From positions 1-40,816 of the forward strand of contig CDRNVI010000227.1 of the NCBI GenBank assembly GCA_977017575.1: 40,816 bases of DNA, given 5' to 3'. The stretch comes from Paramoeba atlantica. Lineage: Eukaryota; Discosea. Position 1 is the first letter of the stretch; every line of letters starts with the position of its first letter. The position numbers and the translations under genes are program-made. Shown piece by piece: positions 30,341 to 40,816 of this stretch. The notes below the pieces were generated by a model, which had not been told where the DNA came from, did not search any database, and saw only the letters and a list, made by a program, of their open reading frames with translations.

Positions 30341-30460
30341 ATATATGTTTGCACCTTCAAGATGTTGTATAGAAAAAGAAAGAAAAGAATAAACGTGAAA
30401 AAATGATTAAGAAAATTATTTAGTAATTAAATTATAGTAATAAAAAAAAAAATTATTATT

Positions 30461-30841
30461 ATGCCACAATTAGATTTAGGAATTTTATTTTTAGAATTAG
30501 TTTTAAATTTTATATTTTTTTGATTAATTTATATTTATTATGCAAGATATATATTCCCTTTAATAAATAAAACTATTAAATTAAGAAAATATAAATTAAA
30601 ATCTATAATAAAAAGATTATTATTATTAGAATCAAATATTTTATTTATTATAAAATTAAATTTAAGTATTTTATTAAATAATAATTTTTTATTAAATAAA
30701 TTTGTTGTTTTATTAAAATCTAAAATTAATAATATTAAAATTATTATTTTTAGTAAATTATATATATTAGGTTTAAATTTCTTAAAAAAAGAATCTTTAT
30801 TAAATAAAAAATATTTTATAATAAAAACAATATATAAATAA
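30461..30841 (+). CDS. atp8: ATP synthase subunit 8
   Basis: 126 residues beginning MPQLDLGILFLELVLNFIFF; MPQLD followed by one transmembrane helix is the hallmark of mitochondrial Atp8 (YMF19). It is part of the membrane stator of F1Fo ATP synthase. The region after the helix is a basic hydrophilic tail (Lys, Asn, Leu rich), as in protist homologues. Trp is encoded by TGA in the helix. Its TAA shares one base with the cob ATG. Confidence 0.9.
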
Positions 30842-31987
30842 TGAGATTAGTTAAAAAAGATATTTTTGTAAATGCATTTTATAATGCTTTAGTAGTTTAT
30901 CCAGCTCCTGTTAATATAACTTATGCTTGAAATTTAGGAGTTAGTGCTGGTTTGTTTTTAATTATTCAGATTTTAACAGGTGTTATTTTAGCTATGTATT
31001 ATACACCTAATGCTGATTTAGCTTTTGCTAGTGTTAGACATATAGTTAATGATGTACATTTTGGTGATATGCTAAGAATGTACCATGCTAGTGGATCATC
31101 AGTTTTTTTTTGTAATATATTTACATGTATTTAGAGGTTTATATTATGGTTCATATACTTATCCTAGACAATTTGTATGAGTATCTGGTGTTATAATATT
31201 ATTAATTATGATTATAACAGCTTTTGTAGGTTATGTTTTACCTTGGGGTCAAATGAGTTTTTGAGCAGCAACTGTTATTACTAATTTAGTGTCAGTTATA
31301 CCTTTTGTAGGTAATGATATATTATTATGATTATGAGGTGGATTTTCTGTTGATGAAGCTACATTACATCGTTTTTTTAGTTTACATTATTTATTACCTT
31401 TTGTTATAGCAGCTTTAGCTGGAGTTCATATTATATTATTACATGAAGTTGGTTCTAATAATATATTAGGTATTAATCATAAGGTAGATCAAATACCATT
31501 TCATCCTTATTTTGTTTTTAAAGATTTATTTAGTTCATTATTATTATTATTTGGTTTTAATATGTATGCTATAAAACATACTCCAAGTATAATAGACGCA
31601 GATAATTATTTAGAAGCAAATCCTTTAGTAACACCCGTACATATCGTACCAGAATGATATTTTAAAGCTTTTTATGCAATTTTAAGATCTGTACCAGATA
31701 AAGCAGGTGGTTTTATCTTATTAGTTTTATCTATTATTGTTTTAATAATATTTCCATTTTATGTGAAAGCACCTATAGTTAGTGGTTATTTTAGACCTAT
31801 TTATAATTTAGGTTTTTGATTATTTATTATGGATTTTATTACATTAACCTGAATAGGAGGTAAACCTATAGAAGAACCTTATTATTTTATAGGTCAAATG
31901 GCTACAAGTTTTTATTTTATATATTTTATTATATTGTTACCTGTTATTGTTAAATTAGAAAAATCATTATATAAAAATATTACTTAA
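30841..31987 (+). CDS. cob: Cytochrome b (one frameshift)
   Basis: About 382-residue core subunit of complex III with eight transmembrane helices. Visible are MYHASGSS and [11 protein letters not shown] with heme ligand histidines, [20 protein letters not shown] (Qo site), the second histidine pair in LHYLLPF and [11 protein letters not shown], and [18 protein letters not shown]. Trp codons are mostly TGA. The frame breaks at a run of nine T near 31102; eight T would restore it. Everything else is normal, so this is almost surely a homopolymer error. It starts at ATG 30841, overlapping atp8. Confidence 0.97.
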
Positions 31988-31991
31988 ACAT

Positions 31992-32494
31992 ATGAATAAA
32001 ATTTTTAATTTTATAATTTTTTATATTTCTATATTATTTTTAGTTAATATGTTTTCAAATCATTTATTTTTTTTAATTCTGTTGGTAATTTATTAATTAT
32101 AATTATATTATTAATTATATCTTTATTTACTTTTTATATTTCTTCGTTAAAAAGTAATTTCTTAATTATAAAAAAAAATGAAATATATAAACAATATTAT
32201 TTAAAATTATTAAAACTATATTATATTTTTTATTTATATAAAAATATAATATTTCAAAATATTTTAATATCTACATTTCAAAATTATTATTTTAAATTTA
32301 TAATTTTATTTTATAATATTAATTTAAATATATTATTAAATTCTATATCAAATTTATATAGTTATTTATATAATAATTTTTTAAATACTTTTTATATTAA
32401 TAATTATTTTATATTTAGTATTAAATTTAAATTATTAAATCAAATAAACTATAAAAATTTTATTTTTAAAAAATATTTTACTATAAAAAAATAA
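31992..32494 (+). CDS. Unassigned mitochondrial membrane-anchored ORF (perhaps atp4)
   Basis: About 167 residues with one probable frame shift in the T run near 32070, since start and stop are in different frames. Two hydrophobic segments (FIIFYISILFLVNMF and NLLIIIILLIISLFTFYI) are followed by a hydrophilic Lys/Asn/Tyr-rich tail that ends KKYFTIKK. A membrane anchor plus long tail, and position in a block with atp8 and atp6, would suit Atp4 (subunit b, Ymf39), but no decisive motif is seen. Gaps to its neighbours are 4 and 3 bases. Confidence 0.5.
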
Positions 32495-32497
32495 TAT

Positions 32498-32854
32498 ATG
32501 AATTTTGAATATAGTATAATTATTATCTCTATATCATTAAGTATGATTATTTCTTTAGTATTATTTTCTATTATTTTACTTCTTATTTATTCAAAATTTG
32601 AGATAGAAAAAGTTTCAGCATATGAATGTGGTTTTCACCCTTTTGAAGATACTAGACATAATTTTAATGTAAGATTTTATTTAGTATCTATTTTATTTTT
32701 AATTTTTGATTTAGAAATAATATTTTTATTTCCATGATTGACTTTAGTTAATTTTTTAGGAACAAGTGGTTTTTTAGTAGTATTGATTTTTATTACTATA
32801 TTAACTATAGGTTTCATATATGAATGATTAAAAGGTGCTTTAACCTGAGAGTAA
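32498..32854 (+). CDS. nad3: NADH dehydrogenase subunit 3
   Basis: 118-residue complex I membrane subunit with three helices. [20 protein letters not shown] contains the conserved Cys loop (ECGF), and [21 protein letters not shown] is the diagnostic second-helix block. The C-terminus ends GFIYEWLKGALTWE with Trp encoded by TGA. It is the Q-site subunit involved in the active/deactive switch. The frame is intact. Confidence 0.97.
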
Positions 32855-32872
32855 AAAATTATTTTATATATT

Positions 32873-33625
32873 ATGAATAAATTTTTTCAACCATTAGATC
32901 AATTTGATATATTTTCTTTATATATAAATTTTTATTTTAGTGATTTTTATATAACAAACTTATTTATATATTTATTTATTATTTTTTTTATAATAAATAT
33001 TATAACAAGTAATGTATTATTATCTAAATTAAATTTAGTTTATAAATCGTTATGACAATACATATATGAGAATTTTATATATTTATTTCCGTTAAATGTT
33101 TTAGTTACACAAGTAGGTAAAAGAGGTGAACCATATTTTGTTTATATAGCTAGCTTATTTTATTTTATATTAATAGCAAATTTTATTGGTTTAGTACCAA
33201 GTTCTTTTACTATTACAAGTCATATAATTTTAACATTTTTATTAGGATCAATTACTGTTATAGGATTAACTATAATAGGTTTTTTAAAACAAAAATTACA
33301 TTTTATACAGTTATTTATACCAAAAGGTGTTCCTAATATTTTATTACCTATGTTAATAGGTATCGAAGTTATTTCTTATATTGCAAGAGGTTTTAGTTTA
33401 TCTATACGGTTATTTGCAAATTTAATGTCGGGACATTCATTAATACATATTTTATTATTTTTTATTGTAAAAATATTAAAATTTAATTATATTATAGGTA
33501 TTTTAGGAATATTATTAATAACTGTAATTTTTTTATTAGAGTTTGGTATTTCATTTTTACAAGCTTATGTATTTATTGTTTTAGTTTCTATTTATTTAAA
33601 AGATTCTTACGAAGCTGGACATTAA
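32873..33625 (+). CDS. atp6: ATP synthase subunit a (subunit 6)
   Basis: 250-residue proton-channel subunit with about six helices. Key parts are FPLNVLVTQVGKRGEPYFVYI, NFIGLVPSSFTITSHI, and GFSLSIRLFANLMSGH with the essential Arg near residue 182. The C-terminus SFLQAYVFIVLVSIYLKDSYEAGH is typical of the family. It starts at an ATG 18 bases after nad3 and is uninterrupted under code 4. Confidence 0.97.
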
Positions 33626-33643
33626 AAAACATTTATTTTAACA

Positions 33644-33964
33644 ATGTTTAATATCTTAATTCCTTTTGAAACATTTATACCTATTTTAAGTTTTAGTTTA
33701 TTTATTATAGGTATAGCGGGTATTTTTATTACACGTAGAAATATAATAATAATAATAATGTCTATAGAGTTAATTTTAGCATCTGTAAATTTATTATTTA
33801 TTTTTTTATCAATATATTTAGATGATATATATGGTCAGATATTTGCTTTATATATATTAACTATAGCAGCTTCTGAATCAGCTATTGGTTTAGGATTAAT
33901 AGTTATTTATTATAGATTAAGAGGTATTATATCTATAGATTATATTAGTACTATAAAAGGTTAA
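33644..33964 (+). CDS. nad4L: NADH dehydrogenase subunit 4L
   Basis: 106-residue complex I subunit with three helices. IIIIIMSIELILASVNLLFI carries the conserved membrane Glu, and GQIFALYILTIAASESAIGLGLIV carries the second (AASESAIGL), both central to proton transfer. Directly upstream of nad5, matching the ancestral nuoK-nuoL order. Frame intact; gap of 18 bases to atp6 and 19 to nad5. Confidence 0.97.
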   Translation: MFNILIPFETFIPILSFSLFIIGIAGIFITRRNIIIIIMSIELILASVNLLFIFLSIYLDDIYGQIFALYILTIAASESAIGLGLIVIYYRLRGIISIDYISTIKG

Positions 33965-33983
33965 ATTTTTTTATATACTTTTT

Positions 33984-36001
33984 ATGTATTTATTAGTATT
34001 ATATTTACCATTAATAAGTTTTTTAATTATAAGTTTTTTTGGGCGTTTATTAGGAAATAAAGGTAGTTTTATAATTGCGAATTTTAATATGTTATTAACA
34101 GTGTTGTTATCATATTATATTTTTTATGAAACTGTATTAAAAGGTTCTGTATGTTTTTTAAAATTATTTTCATGATTTAATATAGGTTTATTTAATGTAA
34201 CATGAGGATTTATTTTCGATCCTGTAACAGGTGTTATGTTAATTGTAGTAAATACAATATCTTTATTAGTTCATTTTTATTCAATAGGTTATATGTATAA
34301 TGATCCTTTTTCTTCTCGATTTGTATCTTATTTATCATTATTTACATGATTTATGTTAATGTTAGTTACAGCTGATAATATATTACAATTATTTTTAGGT
34401 TGAGAAGGTGTTGGTTTAGTATCTTATTTATTAATTAATTTTGATTTACAATAGCAGATGCAAACAAAGCTGCAATTAAAGCTATTATTATGAATAGAAT
34501 AGGTGACATTGGAGTTGGTTTAGGTATATGTTTAATATATTTAGAATATAAAACATTAAATTTTAGTATAATATTCGCAATAAGTGATATGTGTCAATTT
34601 GATTATATTTATTTTATAAATAATTATTTTAATACAATAACTTTGATAACTATTTTTATATTAATTGGAGCTATGGGAAAATCTGCACAATTAGGTTTAC
34701 ATACTTGATTACCGGATGCTATGGCTGGTCCAACACCAGTTTCTGCTCTTATACATGCAGCAACAATGGTTACAGCTGGAGTATTTATTTTAATAAGATT
34801 ATCACCAATGGTTGAATATTCAGCTATTGGTTTATGAATTATAACTTTAGTTGGTGTTTTAACTAGTTTTTTTGCAGCAACTATAGGTTTATTTCAAAAT
34901 GATATAAAAAAGGTTATAGCATATTCAACTTGTAGTCAATTAGGTTATATGGTGTTTATATGTGGGTTATCAAATTATTCACTAAGTTTATTTCATTTAA
35001 CTAATCATGCTTTTTTTAAAGCATTATTATTTTTAAGTGCGGGGGCTATTATACATGCTTTATCTGATGAACAAGATATAAGAAAATATGGAGGGTTAAT
35101 TAAATTATTACCTTATAGTTATATTATGATGTTAATAGGTTCTTTAGCATTAATGGGTATACCTTTTTTAACAGGGTTTTATTCTAAAGATGTTATAATT
35201 GAAATTACTTATATATCATATATAATAGATAGTTCTTTTATTTATTGATTAAGTGTTATAGCAGCTTTGTTTACATCATTATATAGTATTAGGTTATTAG
35301 TATATGTTTTTATAACATCACCTAATGGTTATAGAAAAATGTTTGAATTAATACATGAATCTAATATTTTTATGTCTTTACCTTTATTTATATTAGCTTT
35401 AAATAGTATATTTTTTGGTTATATTAATAAAGATTTATTTATAGGATTAGGTAATGATACTTGATTAAATTGATTAAATATAATTTCAACTAGAAATATT
35501 TTAATTTTAGAATCAGAATTTTTACCTTGATATATAAAAAATATTCCTTTTTTTTTTAGTATGTCTGGTATAATAATTATTTTTTTAATAAATTATTATT
35601 ATACTTATTTATATAAAGTTTTAAGAAGTAATAATTATTTATATTTTAAAAGATATAATAATATTGCAAGTTTTTTTTCTTATAAATGGTATGTGGATAC
35701 TATTTATAATAAAATAATTTTAGGAGGTTTTATTAAATTATCCTATATAGTATTTAAAAATATTGATAGAGGTATTATAGAATTAATAGGGCCTTTAGGT
35801 TTAGTTAGATTATGAAATTCTTTAAGTATTAATTATAAATATTTTTTCCCAACAGGTTATATTTTTAATTATTTGTTCTTATTTATTATTTCATCTGTTA
35901 GTTTAATTATATTCTATATATTACCTATAAATAATTTAAATAGTGAATTATTATTTATATTAATTGCTATAATTTTAATAAATAAATATAAAAATAAGTA
36001 A
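33984..36001 (+). CDS. nad5: NADH dehydrogenase subunit 5 (one frameshift)
   Basis: About 672-residue antiporter-like complex I subunit. It contains [15 protein letters not shown], then [57 protein letters not shown], and CSQLGYMVF with [14 protein letters not shown]. The frame breaks near 34441, where AATTTTGATTT lacks one T; adding it restores [10 protein letters not shown]. Trp is TGA throughout. The C-terminal lateral helix region reaches a TAA at 35999. Length is normal for protist Nad5. Confidence 0.97.
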
Positions 36002-36018
36002 AATTTTTTTTAAAACAT

Positions 36019-36606
36019 ATGGATCAAAATTTATTTTATATATTTTTTTTTATAATAAGTATTGTATCGGCTATTTTAGTAATAATTTCTAAAAATCCTT
36101 TACATTCTATTATTTATTTAATATTAGTTTTTTGTAATATAGTTTTTATATTATTATTGTTGGAGTTGGAATTTATGTCTATGGTGTTTTTAATAGTTTA
36201 TATAGGTGCAATAGCAGTATTATTTTTATTTATTATTTATATGTTAAATATAAAAGTTATAGAATTGAATGAATTAAATATAAAATATTTGATAGGTATT
36301 ATATTATTAACTTTATTAATAATATTTTTAATTTATTTATATTATATACCGATTAATGTAATTTTTAATATAGATTCCTCAAACAATAATAATTATATAA
36401 ATTATTATAATATTTTATATAATATATCAAATTTAAATTTGATATCTTTAATATTATACGATAAGCATTATATATTATTTATAATACTTAGTCTTATATT
36501 ATTATTAGCTATGATTGGTGTTATTATATTAACATGTAAAAGAACATATTATCTAAAAGAACAGGTAATTTTTGAACAAAATAAAAGGTTTATAAAGAAT
36601 CCATAA
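36019..36606 (+). CDS. nad6: NADH dehydrogenase subunit 6
   Basis: 195-residue complex I membrane subunit with five helices. [51 protein letters not shown] (the conserved [12 protein letters not shown] helix), and a last helix near residue 160 identify it. A poorly conserved, Asn-rich loop lies near residues 115-145. Uninterrupted. It is separated from nad11 by a single base. Confidence 0.96.
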   Translation: MDQNLFYIFFFIISIVSAILVIISKNPLHSIIYLILVFCNIVFILLLLELEFMSMVFLIVYIGAIAVLFLFIIYMLNIKVIELNELNIKYLIGIILLTLLIIFLIYLYYIPINVIFNIDSSNNNNYINYYNILYNISNLNLISLILYDKHYILFIILSLILLLAMIGVIILTCKRTYYLKEQVIFEQNKRFIKNP

Positions 36607-36607
36607 A

Positions 36608-38638
36608 ATGAATAATTATAAAATAAATAATATTGCAGTTAAAGATAATAATATGAAAACTATATTACAATTATGTAATATGATTAATATAGATATACCA
36701 AAATTTTGTTATCATGAACAATTATCTATAGCAGGTAATTGTAGAATGTGTTTAGTTGAAGTAAAAGGAGCTATAAAACCTATAGCTTCTTGTGCATCCC
36801 CTTTAAATAATAATATGCATATATTAACTAATACTAAATTAGTTAAAAAGGCTAGAGAAGGTGTTTTAGAATTTTTATTATTAAATCATCCATTAGATTG
36901 TCCTATTTGTGATCAAGGAGGTGAATGTGATTTACAAGATCAATCATTAATTTTTGGTAATGATAGAGGTAGATTTTATGAAAATAAAAGATCTGTTAAT
37001 GATAAAGATTGTGGACCTTTAATAAAAACTATTATGACAAGATGTATTCATTGTACTAGATGTATACGTTTTATAGATGAGTTTATTGGTTATAAATATT
37101 TTGGTTTGATAGGTCGAGGACAAAATATAGAAATAAGTAATTTTTTATCAAAAAATATTAATTCGGAATTATCTGGTAATTTAATTGATTTATGCCCTGT
37201 AGGTGCTTTAACTTCTAAACCTTATTCATTCATTTCTAGACCTTGAGAACTTATTTCTTGAAATACTATAGATATTAATGATTTATTACATATAAATATT
37301 AGAATAGATATTAGAGATAGTGAAATATTAAGAGTTTTACCTTTATTTAATGATTATATACATGAGATCTGAATCTCAGATCTAACTCGTTTTTCTTATG
37401 ATAATCAAAAGAATAATCGAATAATTAATCCTTTAAAAAAGGAAGGTGCAAATAAATTTATTATATATAGTTGAGAAAAAGTATTAAATTTAATATTAAA
37501 AAAATGTTTAAATAGTAATTTACATTTTTTAATAGGTGATAATATAGATAGTGAAACTGCTTTAGTAATAAAAAAAGGAAAAAATTATTTTAATAATCAT
37601 GAATTTACTATTAATTATAAAAAATTAACTAGGAATTCAAATAATCGTAAAAATTATATTTTAGATTATAATATATATAAAGAATTAAATGAATTTAAAA
37701 ATATTATATTAATTAATATAAATATTAGATTAGAATATCCTTTATTAAATATAAAGTTAAAACGATTTAAAGATTTAAAATTATTAAATATTTATAATAT
37801 AGGGACCTCTTATAATCAAAATTATAAAAATATAAATTATTCATCTAATTTATTAGAAGTAAAAAAATTTATAGAGGGAAAATCTTTATTAAATAATATT
37901 GTATTAAAAGCATCTAAAAATTTAATTTTATTAAATGATAATACTTTATTTAATTTTTTAATTACAACATTGAAAAATTTAAATTTAGAATCAAGTATTA
38001 ATATAGGGTTTTTAAATAATTTAAATATAAATATTATAGCTAATGAATTAAATTTATTTAATTCATTAGTAAAATTTAATGATTATAGTTTTAAAAAAAT
38101 GATTTATAAAGAAAATAATATTTTATATAATTTAAATAATTATAATTATAATTATTTAAATTATAATTGTGATTATAATATTTTTCAAGGTTGTTATTTA
38201 CCTATATTAAAAGAAATTAATAATTATGATTTATTATTACCATCAATAACTCATTATGAAAAAAAAAGTTTATTTATAAATATATTTGGTTATTGTCAAT
38301 CGACAAAATTTATTTTATTTCCGCCGAAGAATGCAAGAAATGATTGAAAAATATTATATATATTATTTAAAACAATTATTAGTGATGAAAAGATTATGAA
38401 ATTATCTTTTAGTAATATTAGATTATTATTAAGTTCTTATAATATAAATATAAATACTATATTAAATATATATAATAATAATGAAATATCAAATTATAAA
38501 AATATTATGGTTTTGAAAAATAAAAATTTATATAAAAATATGACTAATATATATTCTAATAATAAATTTTTACAATCATCAAAAATTTTAAACAGTTGTT
38601 TAATTAATTCTAAAAAAATATATAATAATTTTCATTAA
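36608..38638 (+). CDS. nad11: NADH dehydrogenase subunit 11 (75 kDa, NuoG)
   Basis: 676-residue, full-length iron-sulfur subunit of the complex I peripheral arm. The 2Fe-2S ligands fit C-x10-C-x2-C-x13-C ([15 protein letters not shown] ... ASC). [14 protein letters not shown] gives the His-ligated 4Fe-4S cluster, and CIHCTRC with [10 protein letters not shown] the next one. After residue 215 follows the molybdopterin-like domain, far more diverged and Asn/Lys rich. Trp is TGA (RPWELISW). The frame is open without any shift. Many protists have split, shortened or nuclear nad11, so a whole copy is informative about the host. Confidence 0.95.
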
Positions 38639-38651
38639 AAGATTTTAAAAT

Positions 38652-39638
38652 ATGAATTTTTTGTTAACTTTAATTATAACAATATTAAAATATTTAATTT
38701 TAATAGTACCTGTATTAGTAACTGTAGCTATTTTTACAGTTTTTGAAAGAAAAGTTATGGGTTATATACAACGAAGACAAGGTCCTATAAAAGTAGGTTT
38801 TTTAGGTATTTTGCAACCTTTTGCCGATGGTTTAAAATTAATGATAAAAGAACCTGTTATACCGGTAAATTCAAATTATTTAATGTATATAGCAGCTCCA
38901 ATATTAACATTATTATTAAGTTTAATAAATTGAATATTAATACCTTTTGATGAAAATGTAGTAATATCTAATATTAATATAGGAGTTTTGTTTATTTTGG
39001 GTATTTCTTCTTTAAGTGTATATGGTGTTATTATAGCTGGTTGAGCTAGTAATTCAAAATATGCATTTTTAGGTGCTCTTAGATCTGCTGCACAAATGAT
39101 ATCTTATGAAGTATCTATAGGTATAATATTAATAACTCTTCTAATAGGTGTAGGTTCTTTAAATTTAAGTAATATAGTATTAGCTCAAGAGGATATTTGA
39201 TTTATTATACCATTTTTTCCTTTATTTTTATTATTTTTTATATCTTCTGTTGCAGAAACTAATAGACACCCTTTTGATTTACCTGAGGCAGAAGCAGAAT
39301 TAGTTTCTGGTTATAATGTAGAATATTCATCAGTAGGATTTGCTTTTTTTTTTATCGGTGAATATGCTAATATTATATTAATGAGTGCATTAAATGTAAT
39401 TTTATTTTTAGGAGGTTGATTACCACCTTTTAATTTTAATTTTTTTTTACCGCCTATAGTATGATTTACAATAAAAATTGTTTTAATGATATTTTTATTT
39501 ATAGTAATAAGAGCCATGTTACCTAGATATAGATATGATCAATTAATGATATTAGGTTGAAAAGTATTTTTACCGTTATCATTAGGTTTATTAGTTTTCT
39601 ATGCAGGTATAATGATTGGTTTTGATTTTTTACCTTAA
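38652..39638 (+). CDS. nad1: NADH dehydrogenase subunit 1
   Basis: 328-residue Q-module membrane subunit with eight helices. [52 protein letters not shown], and [20 protein letters not shown] are the classical invariant blocks. The C-terminus has [18 protein letters not shown]. Fully open under code 4. It begins 13 bases after nad11, conserving the bacterial nuoG-nuoH order. Confidence 0.98.
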
Positions 39639-39671
39639 TTTTTTAGAATAATAAAATATAAAAAATTTTGA

Positions 39672-40816
39672 ATGTTATTAAAAATTTTACTTTTTTTACC
39701 ATTATTTTTTGCGTTTATTTTAAGTTTAATACCTAAGAAAAAAATTATATTATTAAAACAATTATCTTTATTATTTAGTATAATAATTTTTTTTTATTGT
39801 ATTAAATTATTAGGTAATTTTAATATATATTATTCGTATATTCAATTTCAATCAAGTATTAGTTATTATCCTGGTATGGATTTTAGTATAGGTATAGATG
39901 GTATTTCTATTTTTTTTATATTATTAATGAGTTTACTTTTACCTATTTCGTTATTAGTAAATTGAGAAAGTGTGAAATATCGTAATAAAGATTTTACTAT
40001 TACTTTATTTATATTAGAATTTTTAGTTTTTTGTATTTTTTGTTGTTTAGATATATTTTTTTTTTATATATTTTTTGAAGGTGTTTTAATACCTATGTTT
40101 TTTATTATAGGTATATGAGGTTCAAGACAACGAAAAATTCATGCTGTTTATCAATTTTTTTTATATACTTTTTTTGGATCAATATTTATGTTAGTATCTT
40201 TTTTAATAATTTACTTACATGTAGGTTCTACAAATTGAAATATAATTAAATATATTGAATTTTCTGATCAACGACAATTAATATTATGATTAGGTTTTTT
40301 TATAGCATTTGCTATAAAAGTACCAATGATACCTTTTCATATATGATTACCAGAAGCTCATGTCGAAGCACCTACAACAGGTTCTATCTTATTAGCTGGT
40401 ATTTTATTAAAATTAGGTACTTATGGTTTTTTAAGATTTTTATTACCTTTATTTCCTTATGGAATGAAATTTTTTTCACCTTTAGTTATAGTTATTTGTA
40501 TAATTAGTGTTATATACGGTTCGTTAGTAACAATTAGACAAATAGATTTGAAAAAAATAATAGCATATTCATCTGTTGTACATATGAATTTTGCAATAAT
40601 AGGTTTATTTGCTAATAATTTAGAAGGTTTACAAGGTAGTTTATTCTTAATGATTAGTCATGGTATAATATCAAGTTCTTTATTTTTTTGCATAGGTGTT
40701 TTATATGATCGTTATCATAGTCGTATATTATATTATTATGGAGGTTTAGTACAAGTTATGCCTATATTTGCTGTAATATTTATGATTTTTTCTTTAAGTA
40801 ATATGGGCTTCCCTGG
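39672..40816 (+). CDS. nad4: NADH dehydrogenase subunit 4, 3' end beyond window
   Basis: First 381 residues of an antiporter-like complex I subunit. GMDFSIGIDGISIFF, FFEGVLIPMFFIIGIWGSRQRKIHAVYQFF, KVPMIPFHIWLPEAHVEAPT, GSILLAGILLKLGTYG, and RQIDLKKIIAYSSVVHMN are diagnostic. The window stops within SNMGFPG, before the last helices (family about 490 residues). Uninterrupted with TGA as Trp. Confidence 0.97.

Noticed and set aside
30345-30392. Short ATG frame (MFAPSRCC...) and a stretch TTTGCACCTTCAAGATGTTG recalling part of large-subunit rRNA.
   Set aside because: The similarity covers about 20 bases with gaps and the flanks do not follow the rRNA; the frame is only 15 codons. Too weak to call.
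37365-37383. Perfect hairpin AGATCTGA-ATC-TCAGATCT, unusually GC-rich for this genome.
   Set aside because: It lies inside the intact nad11 frame and encodes ordinary residues, so chance is sufficient.
40286-40507. A separate + strand open frame near the window end.
   Set aside because: It is the alternate frame of nad4, which stays open through this region with TGA as Trp.

Overview
The window joins two unrelated replicons. Positions 1 to about 26919 are bacterial: densely packed genes on both strands, moderate base composition, TGA used as stop. Positions from about 26920 to 40816 are a mitochondrial genome: extreme A+T richness, every gene on the + strand, TGA read as tryptophan. The bacterium is a gammaproteobacterium, judging by the phoH-ybeY-corC-lnt and mrdA-rodA-mltB clusters, ybeL beside leuS, and mutY-yggX. 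Queuine-type salvage genes, a Sel1-repeat protein and small dispersed repeats suggest an intracellular lineage of Legionellales/Coxiella type (inference). The mitochondrion carries a full-length nad11, atp8, atp6, cob and many nad genes with code 4, so the host is a protist and not an animal, fungus or ciliate. The simplest reading is a contig that wrongly joins an endosymbiont chromosome to its host's mitochondrial DNA.

Bacterial layout: leuS (-); ybeL and a GNAT acetyltransferase (+); mpg, tgt and yhhQ (-); a four-gene envelope-glycosylation operon on the minus strand (ArnT-like, GtrB-like, GtrA, YdjC/NaxD-like deacetylase); tRNA-Phe; yggX, mutY, asmA and tRNA-Gly(CCC) (-); trmB and a phosphodiester glycosidase (+); mltB, rodA and mrdA (-); a Sel1-repeat protein (+); an EamA transporter and lnt (-); a two-gene nucleoside-recognition (SpmA/SpmB) pair (+); corC, ybeY and a truncated phoH (-). 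The genes cover tRNA charging and modification, base-excision repair, cell elongation and peptidoglycan turnover, lipoprotein maturation, and probably lipid A modification.

Mitochondrial layout, all +: three open lysine/asparagine-rich segments (26920-30222) that I cannot assign, a run of hairpins (30217-30340), then atp8, cob, an unassigned membrane ORF (perhaps atp4), nad3, atp6, nad4L, nad5, nad6, nad11, nad1 and nad4 (cut by the window end). The respiratory genes are packed with gaps of 0 to about 35 bases and no tRNA between them.

Many genes, including essential ones (leuS, mrdA, lnt, and mitochondrial cob and nad5), are split by single-base frameshifts. Those I could resolve lie mostly in short homopolymers. 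That pattern fits unpolished long-read sequence better than gene decay, so these genes are given as single loci.
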